A stretch of 29,965 nucleotides of DNA from Methylomonas sp. (lineage in GTDB: Bacteria; Pseudomonadota; Gammaproteobacteria; Methylococcales; Methylomonadaceae), in assembly GCA_026989715.1 (NCBI GenBank), contig JALSIU010000033.1, positions 1 through 29,965 on the forward strand. The letters are read 5' to 3'. A program made the position numbers and the translations under genes. The notes beneath the pieces were generated by a model. That model did not search any database and was not told the DNA's origin. It was given only the letters and a program-made list of their open reading frames with translations. Positions 24,681-29,965 of this stretch are shown piece by piece (position 1 is the first letter of the stretch; each line of letters starts with the position of its first letter).

Positions 24681-26063
24681 TTACAGTGAATCCAATTGTG
24701 CCAATTTAGCTAGCGAATTATCCGTATTTAAACCTGCATACAAAGAATAAGCCCCAAAACGCATTTGATGCGCACGCCCTAATTTTGCTTTGATAAAATC
24801 AATGGCGAACTGTTGCTTTAGCTGTTTACCATCCCAGTGATACAACTTTAAATACTGTTCATTATCCTGCCCTTTTTTATCCCAGTTAGCCAATAGTGAC
24901 GAGGTATAATACAGGCGTTTACCATCCCAACTAGACGAAACCATATTGACTTGTGCGCCAATTTTTTGTGCAAATACTTGTTTGGGGTGAAAGGGGTCTG
25001 AAATATCAAATCCGCGCGTTTTACCATCCATAAAGGTATTGACCCACAGCATATTGTCATCACTTTGAATGGAAATATCCACGGGTAATGGAATTTTGCT
25101 AGGGTCGCCAATATCAGCTACCGCTTTACTTTGCCACTGTCCCTGTTTATCTTCATAGATAAGCCATATTTTTGAAGTCAATGCCGTTGTGGTAAAACAA
25201 TAATTATGATTTGGATTCCAAGCACAACGTATTTCCAATGGTGCGCCCGGAACATCCATGACTTTTTTAGGTTGTCGCGTATGTAAATTCCACTGTACTA
25301 CCGTATTGCCAAAATGTTGCATCGCTTCCGCATCACCCAACATTTTACCAAAATCCATCATATAATTAGACCAGCCCGTAAATGACGAGGTAAACATAGC
25401 ATTACGCCGTGGCAATACGCGCACATCATAACCATAGCCATCTGCATATTTACCTGACTTCACAGCCCCTCGTAAATCACCGTCTGTCGGTGTCCAATGC
25501 GTTGTAATATATTTACCTTTATTACTGTATTCCACCAAAGCGGTACGTCCACCATGGTCTTTACTATTCGATAAACCGGTAATCATCATTCGCCCCGGTA
25601 AGGCATAAGTCGTATGCGGCCCGACAACTCCGCCCGTTTCACCTACAAAATTTTTAATAACCCGACTTAAACGCGGCTTGGCAGGGTCTGTATGCACATC
25701 AAAAATAAATAATTTATTGGTATCTAATCCACCTGCCCATAAATATTTACGGTCATCGGTAAAACCGGAATGATGGGCTTCATTACGCCCGCCGACCGAC
25801 AAACTATGAATGACTTTGCCATAATTTTTAGATTTAGGGTTCACATCAACCGTTACTAATTTATCCTGCTCATCGCCCACACCTTCCATCCCTAAAGTCC
25901 AAACATAAACAAAATCCTCTTGTCCTGTAATTTTAGCCATATAAGGTGATTGGCATGTTTCATCCGCTTGCACAGGTGCCGTCAGCAGCAAAGTGGCCGC
26001 TGATAATACACTTGCTAGCAGTGTTTTCTGCCATGAGCCGTACCGCCTATTTGATAAGTACAT
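24681..26063 (-). CDS. mtoX: Methanethiol oxidase (selenium-binding protein SBP56 family)
   Basis: The 460-residue protein matches the SBP56 family over its whole length: C-Q-S-P-Y-M just after the signal, V-D-V-N-P-K-S-K-N-Y-G-K-V, then H-H-S-G-F-T-D-D-R-K-Y-L-W-A-G-G-L-D, E-I-R-C-A-W-N-P-N-H and C-terminal H-Q-M-R-F-G-A-Y-S-L-Y. Bacterial members are copper-dependent periplasmic enzymes oxidising methanethiol to formaldehyde, hydrogen sulfide and hydrogen peroxide. A Sec-type signal peptide (about 1-33, cleavage near V-Q-A-D) agrees with the periplasm. The ribosome site GAGGA precedes the ATG by about 8 bases. It is followed by the Sco-MauG maturase gene and preceded, 72 bases away, by a DUF4242 gene, which may be a third member of the operon. 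Confidence 0.93.
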   Translation of the reverse strand: MYLSNRRYGSWQKTLLASVLSAATLLLTAPVQADETCQSPYMAKITGQEDFVYVWTLGMEGVGDEQDKLVTVDVNPKSKNYGKVIHSLSVGGRNEAHHSGFTDDRKYLWAGGLDTNKLFIFDVHTDPAKPRLSRVIKNFVGETGGVVGPHTTYALPGRMMITGLSNSKDHGGRTALVEYSNKGKYITTHWTPTDGDLRGAVKSGKYADGYGYDVRVLPRRNAMFTSSFTGWSNYMMDFGKMLGDAEAMQHFGNTVVQWNLHTRQPKKVMDVPGAPLEIRCAWNPNHNYCFTTTALTSKIWLIYEDKQGQWQSKAVADIGDPSKIPLPVDISIQSDDNMLWVNTFMDGKTRGFDISDPFHPKQVFAQKIGAQVNMVSSSWDGKRLYYTSSLLANWDKKGQDNEQYLKLYHWDGKQLKQQFAIDFIKAKLGRAHQMRFGAYSLYAGLNTDNSLAKLAQLDSL

Positions 26064-26135
26064 CGTTCTTCCTCTATTTAATTTTTATTATTATATAAAG
26101 ACGCGAGACATCACTTGCGCCTGTTCACATCTTAC

Positions 26136-26411
26136 TTATGATTCACCTGTTGTTGGGTCAATGATTGTTTTTACTTCATTAATCGCATTTGCAGGAAACT
26201 CCCCACGACTAGCATGCTCACGGATAGTTTGCTCATCCGGTGCAATATAGATGCAATATACTTTATCTGCCGTCACATAGCTATGCACCCATTGTATTTG
26301 CGGCCCCATATCAGCCAACACACAACAAGACTTCTGTGCAATTTGTTGTAACTCAATAGCAGTTAAATCACCCGCTCCCGGAATTTCACGCTCAATAATA
26401 TATTTAGGCAT
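26136..26411 (-). CDS. DUF4242 (nickel-binding-like) small protein
   Basis: The start is taken at the ATG 26409-26411, giving 91 residues, since a GGAG ribosome site lies about 9 bases upstream and the family begins M-P-x-Y-I-I-E-R-E-I-P-G. The frame opens further to a TTG at 26459 with no support. Family features visible are G-A-G-x-L, V-L-A-D-M-G-P-Q-I-Q-W-V-H-S-Y-V-T-A-D-K-V-Y-C-I-Y-I-A-P-D and I-R-E-H-A-S-R-G-E-F-P-A-N. DUF4242 proteins are small ferredoxin-like folds; a studied actinobacterial member binds nickel. No signal peptide, so cytoplasmic. It lies 72 bases upstream of mtoX on the same strand, suggesting a role linked to metal or methanethiol metabolism, unproven. Confidence 0.8.
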   Translation of the reverse strand: MPKYIIEREIPGAGDLTAIELQQIAQKSCCVLADMGPQIQWVHSYVTADKVYCIYIAPDEQTIREHASRGEFPANAINEVKTIIDPTTGES

Positions 26412-26560
26412 CACAACACTCCAAATAGATAAATCAGGGTTAAAAAAGTATTCAATCAATAATAATTACGTATCGGCCTGATTATGACCTCATTTACATG
26501 CAAAAAATATTGACCAATCTTTTAATATACGACCAGTCATCTTAAATTGCAAGTTTTTGA

Positions 26561-26755
26561 CTCTTGCCTGATTCGCCTGAACTAAATCCGGTCGAGCAAA
26601 TTTGGCAACAATTGAGACGAACGGACTTTTCAAATCGATGTTTTGATGGTTACGCTGAAATTGTATCGGTATGTTGCCAAGCTTGGAATGAATTTGCTAA
26701 ATACTCTCAATCGATTCATCAACTTTGTTTCCGTAAATGGGCTACATTAAAGTAA
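26561..26755 (+). pseudogene. IS630-family transposase remnant (C-terminal fragment)
   Basis: Only about the last 65 codons of an IS630-type DDE transposase remain: S-P-E-L-N-P-V-E-Q-I-W (containing the final catalytic Glu), S-N-R-C-F, C-C-Q-A-W-N-E-F and the C-terminal L-C-x-R-x-W-A-T-L-K. An in-frame TGA at 26558-26560 precedes it and the rest of the gene, including the first two Asp residues, is missing, so it cannot be active. The TTG at 26564 is not a real start. The sequence after the stop (to about 26785) may be the decayed right end; no matching left end is visible. Confidence 0.85.
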
Positions 26756-27034
26756 ATACTTGTTGAGATTGGTATAAAATACCCGATAGAATACGCCAAC
26801 CTAGTTTTTATCAAACACCAGATATGATCTCATAACGCCATGAAACGATGTGCCTCTCTGAAGTGAGCGTTAGCCGAAAGATATTTTTAGATGCTCTCAC
26901 CCAATGCAATACATTGCCGGCAGCTTTGATATTGCTGATATTGGCAACATGTACTTGAATATAAAACAAATGACTAAATACACCGACGCATGATATAGCG
27001 TCATTTATATTTAAATATTAATCAATCACTTAAA
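26756..27034. other. Non-coding stretch between the IS remnant and tRNA-Ser
   Basis: This 279-base stretch is AT-rich, with stops in all frames at short intervals. The longest frame is 36 codons (26848-26958) and resembles nothing I know. A small hairpin GACGC/GCGTC at 26985-27002 lies downstream of the tRNA-Ser gene but lacks a U-run. Remnants of the IS right end may extend into its first 30 bases. Confidence 0.4.
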
Positions 27035-27122
27035 TGGCGGAGAGCAAGGGATTCGAACCCTTGATACGTTGCCGTATACACACTTTCCAGGCGTGCGCCT
27101 TCGACCGCTCGGCCAGCTCTCC
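27035..27122 (-). tRNA. tRNA-Ser (anticodon GGA)
   Basis: An 88-base class II tRNA on the minus strand. The acceptor stem GGAGAGC (5' end at 27122) pairs with GCTCTCC; the discriminator is G and the CCA end is encoded (27035-27037). The anticodon stem CACGC/GTGTG holds the loop CTGGAAA with anticodon GGA at 27086-27088, reading UCC and UCU. A long variable arm (TATACGGCAACGTATC) marks it as serine, and the T-arm has GGGTTCGAATCCC. A predicted promoter lies at 27161-27189. Confidence 0.97.
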
Positions 27123-27160
27123 AGATATTAGACTGCCCAATGAATACTGAACAGCCGACT

Positions 27161-27189
27161 ATCATAAAATAGAATATGCATTATTGCAA
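27161..27189 (-). promoter_or_regulatory. Predicted promoter of tRNA-Ser
   Basis: Reading the minus strand, TTGCAA (27184-27189, four of six) and TATGAT (27161-27166, five of six) are 17 bases apart. Initiation near 27154 gives a leader of about 32 nt before the tRNA. The bases after the -10 (AGTCGGC) are GC-rich, as in stable-RNA promoters under stringent control. Confidence 0.5.
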
Positions 27190-27194
27190 TAAAA

Positions 27195-29084
27195 TTAATT
27201 TAGTAACGCCTCTAATTCATCCCAGCGTTGATAAGCTTGTTCTAAATCAGCTTCAACTTTTGCCAATTCATCTAACACTAACTGTATGGCTGCTTGCTCT
27301 TGTTGATAAAAAGTTGCACTCGATATTTGTGCATTAATATCTGTGTGTTTAGCATCTAAACTTTCGATTATGACAGGGAGTTCATCGAGTTCTTTTTGCT
27401 CTTTATAGCTTAATTTTTTCTTTTTAGAAGGAGAGGCAGGTTCTTTAACAGCTACCTTTTTAGGCGTACTCTGTTTTTCTGCTTGACTGACACTTTGGCG
27501 ATAGGCCAACCAATCCGAATAACCACCAACATATTCACCAACAACCCCTTGGCCTTCAAATACGAATACACTGGTCACCACATTATCTAAAAAAGCGCGG
27601 TCATGACTGACAATCAATAGCGTTCCCTTATAATCAACCAAGCGTTCTTCCAGCAACTCTAAGGTTTCCATATCCAAGTCATTGGTCGGCTCATCCATGA
27701 TGATTAAGTTGGCAGGTTTGGTAAATAATTTGGCTAATAATAAGCGATTTTTTTCACCGCCAGATAAGGTTTTAACCGGCGATCTAGCCCGTGCAGGTGC
27801 AAAGAGAAAGTCATTCAAATAAGACATCACATGCCGTGGCTCGCCATTAATCAGCACATGATCATTGCCGCCGGCAATCGTATCCGCCACACTGATTTCA
27901 GGATCTAGTTCTTCACGCAATTGATCAAAATAGGCCACTTCCAATTTTGTGCCCTGGGTCACTACTCCGGCATGAGGCTCTAGTTCTTTTAATAATAATT
28001 TTAAGAAGGTCGTTTTACCGGAGCCATTTGGGCCAATCAGACCAATTTTATCGCCACGCTGAATAACGGTTGAAAAATCTTTAACAATGGGTTTGTCAGG
28101 ATAAGCAAAACTGACCGCTTGCATAGCAACGACCTTTTTACCTGAAGCTTGGCCGGCATCAACAGATAATTTTGTTGTACCTTGTAGATTACGACGTTGC
28201 TTGCGTTCTTTACGCAAAGCTTCTAAGGCTCTTACTCGGCCTTCATTACGCGTTCTACGCGCTTTAATCCCTTGGCGCACCCACACTTCTTCTTGGGCTA
28301 ATTTTTTATCAAACAAGGCATTTTGTGTGGCTTCTTCTTCTAATGCGGCGGCTTTTTTGACTAAATAATCCGCATAATCTCCCGGCCAAGAAACGAGTTG
28401 ACCGCGATCCAAATCAATAATGCGCGTGGCTAGTTTCTGCAGAAAAGAGCGGTCATGCGTGACAAATAGTATCGCGCCTTTGAAATTAAGCAATTGCTCT
28501 TCCAACCACATGATGCTGTCTAAGTCCAAATGGTTGGTCGGCTCGTCTAATAATAAGACTTCAGGGTCTATCACCAAGGCTTTCGCTAAAGAAACACGTC
28601 TTTTCCATCCACCTGACAGCCCTTTGACTTGCGTATCACCCGGTAAATTCAGGCGACTGAGAATATTTTCTACGCGTTGTTGAATTTGCCAACCATCATG
28701 CACATCCAGTTTATGTTGCAAATCGCCCATTTCTTTTAGCGCAGCATCATCCATATCGGTCATATGCAGCGTTAAATCATGATAGCGTTTAATCCATGCT
28801 CCTACTTCACCCAGGCCACCGGCAACCACATCATAAATTGTTTCTTCATCAGGCAGCTGCGGCATTTGTTCTAAAACGGCAATGCGCAACTCCGGTTTAC
28901 GCCAAACCTCCCCTTCATCTGCGTGAATTTGCTGCATGATAATTTTCATGAGCGTTGATTTACCTTCGCCATTGCGGCCTAATAAACCGACTCTTTCACC
29001 GGCATCTAGTTGGAAATCTGCTTGCTTTAATAGCGCGTGCGTACCAAAAGCGATAGAAACTTTTTTTAAGCGTAATAATGCCAT
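27195..29084 (-). CDS. uup: ABC-F ATPase, Uup type
   Basis: The 629-residue cytoplasmic protein (E. coli Uup 635) has two ABC ATPase domains and no membrane segment. Domain 1: Walker A G-R-N-G-E-G-K-S-T at 36-44, signature L-S-G-G-W at 156-160, Walker B L-L-L-D-E at 177-181 followed by P-T-N-H-L-D. The P-site-tRNA-interaction linker (about 230-310) is short and basic (K-A-R-R-T-R, R-K-E-R-K-Q-R-R). Domain 2: Walker A G-P-N-G-S-G-K-T-T at 351-359, L-S-G-G-E and M-D-E-P-T-N-D-L-D. A C-terminal coiled-coil (about 550-629, K-K-K-L-S-Y-K-E-Q-K-E-L) is the Uup mark. Members act on the ribosome; loss of Uup raises transposon excision. Divergent from the GDT1 gene. Confidence 0.95.
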   Translation of the reverse strand: MALLRLKKVSIAFGTHALLKQADFQLDAGERVGLLGRNGEGKSTLMKIIMQQIHADEGEVWRKPELRIAVLEQMPQLPDEETIYDVVAGGLGEVGAWIKRYHDLTLHMTDMDDAALKEMGDLQHKLDVHDGWQIQQRVENILSRLNLPGDTQVKGLSGGWKRRVSLAKALVIDPEVLLLDEPTNHLDLDSIMWLEEQLLNFKGAILFVTHDRSFLQKLATRIIDLDRGQLVSWPGDYADYLVKKAAALEEEATQNALFDKKLAQEEVWVRQGIKARRTRNEGRVRALEALRKERKQRRNLQGTTKLSVDAGQASGKKVVAMQAVSFAYPDKPIVKDFSTVIQRGDKIGLIGPNGSGKTTFLKLLLKELEPHAGVVTQGTKLEVAYFDQLREELDPEISVADTIAGGNDHVLINGEPRHVMSYLNDFLFAPARARSPVKTLSGGEKNRLLLAKLFTKPANLIIMDEPTNDLDMETLELLEERLVDYKGTLLIVSHDRAFLDNVVTSVFVFEGQGVVGEYVGGYSDWLAYRQSVSQAEKQSTPKKVAVKEPASPSKKKKLSYKEQKELDELPVIIESLDAKHTDINAQISSATFYQQEQAAIQLVLDELAKVEADLEQAYQRWDELEALLN

Positions 29085-29239
29085 TCAGTTTTATTTCTCT
29101 GTTAATAATTTAAAAATAGGGGGTTATTTAGACCTGCGCCAATAAAGGGCAGATTTTCGCCTAAAAAATAAAGCCAAAAACCTGTATACTGCCACATTAT
29201 TTTACACAGCAACGACCCGTTCTTTCCACTAACCTTTCT

Positions 29240-29902
29240 ATGGATTCATTTAACCTGCAACTACCACCCATTTTCTTTGAGTGGTTTACGCCCATTAGCA
29301 CCAGTTACATTCTGATTATTGCTGCCGAAATAGGCGATAAAAGTCAATTAGTCTGTATGTCGCTAGCAGCGAGACATAGAGCCGCCCCCGTTATTTTAGG
29401 AGCGATTGCGGCCTTTGCCTTGCTCAATACCTTAGCCGTTGTCTTTGGCGTTGCCATTGCCAATTGGATTCCTGATTATATCGTTGCCGGTGTCGTTGCG
29501 ATACTGTTTGCAATATTTGGCTTACATGCTTTATTTTTGAGTGAGGACGACTCAGAAGATGAAGACTTAGCTAAAAAAAGTGGTCATGGCATTTTTCTAA
29601 GCACATTTCTTTTAATAACCGTTGCCGAGTTTGCCGACAAAACGCAGCTAGCCGTCGTTGCTTTAAGCAGTACCGATTTACCGCTGGCCATATGGATAGG
29701 CGCAACCTTTGCGTTAGCAACTACCACCATTATTGGCGTAGCAGCCGGGCGTAGCTTATTAAATAAAATACCACTGTCCTTATTACATAAAATAAGTGGT
29801 CTTATTTTTATAATACTCGCTGGATTTGCTACTTATAAAGCACTCATTTTAATGCCGTTCACACTCGACTCTATACGCCAACTCGTACCCACTGCACAGT
29901 AA
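29240..29902 (+). CDS. mneA: GDT1/UPF0016 family manganese exporter (MneA type)
   Basis: The 220-residue protein has two repeats of about three membrane helices, each with the signature E-x-G/A-D-K-[ST]-Q: E30-I-G-D-K-S-Q36 and E130-F-A-D-K-T-Q136. These acidic motifs form the cation path in the GDT1/TMEM165 family; bacterial members (MneA) export manganese. Between them is an acidic loop (S-E-D-D-S-E-D-E-D, about 101-109). Location is the inner membrane. The 155-base gap upstream holds a TATACT -10-like hexamer (29185-29190) without a good -35, and I see no yybP-ykoY manganese riboswitch. An intrinsic terminator follows the stop. MneA is a name by family, not proven here. Confidence 0.88.
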   Translation: MDSFNLQLPPIFFEWFTPISTSYILIIAAEIGDKSQLVCMSLAARHRAAPVILGAIAAFALLNTLAVVFGVAIANWIPDYIVAGVVAILFAIFGLHALFLSEDDSEDEDLAKKSGHGIFLSTFLLITVAEFADKTQLAVVALSSTDLPLAIWIGATFALATTTIIGVAAGRSLLNKIPLSLLHKISGLIFIILAGFATYKALILMPFTLDSIRQLVPTAQ

Positions 29903-29920
29903 GATTATCTGCTCGACCAT

Positions 29921-29942
29921 TGGCACGAAAAAGTGCCATTTT
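29921..29942 (+). terminator. Intrinsic terminator after the GDT1-family gene
   Basis: TGGCAC (29921-29926) and GTGCCA (29933-29938) form a 6-bp stem with a GAAAAA loop, extended by an A-T pair, followed by TTTT (29939-29942) and further T-rich sequence. It lies about 19 bases after the stop codon. Confidence 0.75.
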
Positions 29943-29965
29943 GGCTTGTTTTAACAAATACTCTT

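Noticed and set aside
26412..26459. Longer start (TTG at 26459) for the DUF4242 gene
   Set aside because: The 16 extra residues do not match the family, and a GGAG ribosome site lies just before the internal ATG.
26848..26958. A 36-codon plus-strand frame between the IS remnant and tRNA
   Set aside because: Short, no ribosome site, no recognisable similarity; probably chance.
29085..29239. yybP-ykoY manganese riboswitch before the GDT1-family gene
   Set aside because: The upstream region is short and I found no conserved motif or terminator/anti-terminator stems.
1..29965. CRISPR arrays, prophage, restriction or toxin-antitoxin systems
   Set aside because: I saw no regularly spaced repeats, integrase, phage structural genes, methylase-endonuclease pair or recognisable toxin-antitoxin pair.

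Overview
The window comes from an AT-rich (roughly 40-43% GC by eye) gammaproteobacterial chromosome. The supporting evidence is a complete Na+-NQR operon with nqrM, a sucAB-lpd operon, an E. coli-like GreB, a YafS-like methyltransferase overlapping rnhA, an ExoI, a YbfF-type esterase and an H-NS-like protein. A methanethiol oxidase (SBP56/MtoX) with a Sco/MauG partner fits a methylotrophic or sulfur-cycling lineage such as Methylococcales or Thiotrichales. Nothing diagnostic (no pmo, mxa, sox or rRNA genes) is present, so that placement is an inference.

Layout. 1-270 (-): N-terminal part of an Rpn/PD-(D/E)XK 'nuclease family transposase', cut by the window edge. 315-7540 (-): nqrABCDEF-apbE-nqrM, reading right to left, with a good sigma70-like promoter and an abutting dyad at 7639-7681 and a LysR regulator (7708-8592) just upstream. 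8593-9226: intergenic region with a strong terminator-like hairpin and a small membrane protein. 9346-11735 (-): DUF2914 protein, H-NS-like protein, YjbQ and YbfF. 12131-17679 (+): sucA-sucB-lpd. 17694-19340 (-): a large PilZ-like protein of unknown role. 19484-22094 (-): methyltransferase-rnhA-sbcB. 22229-22705 (+): greB. 22714-26411 (-): DUF4242 protein, mtoX and a fused Sco-MauG maturation protein. 26561-27122: IS630 transposase remnant and tRNA-Ser(GGA). 27195-29084 (-): uup. 29240-29902 (+): a GDT1/MneA-type Mn2+ exporter with a terminator.

How the genes work together. NqrA-F form the sodium-pumping NADH:quinone oxidoreductase; ApbE attaches FMN to NqrB and NqrC, and NqrM supplies the iron centre held by NqrD and NqrE. 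SucA and SucB are the 2-oxoglutarate dehydrogenase E1 and E2. MtoX oxidises methanethiol in the periplasm; the fused Sco (copper delivery) and di-heme MauG-like protein beside it is the likely maturase.

The points most worth a second look: (1) the E3 gene of the sucAB operon has lost one cysteine of the redox disulfide (Tyr at position 52, and the following P-S-K replaced by A-A-V) while keeping its FAD/NAD motifs and catalytic His/Glu; (2) the Sco and MauG functions are joined in one polypeptide with a CX5CP copper motif, behind mtoX and a DUF4242 gene; (3) NqrC carries a three-cysteine cytoplasmic N-terminal extension; (4) the H-NS-like protein lacks the second Arg of its DNA hook; (5) a candidate small RNA with a 15-bp terminator stem lies between two divergent genes.
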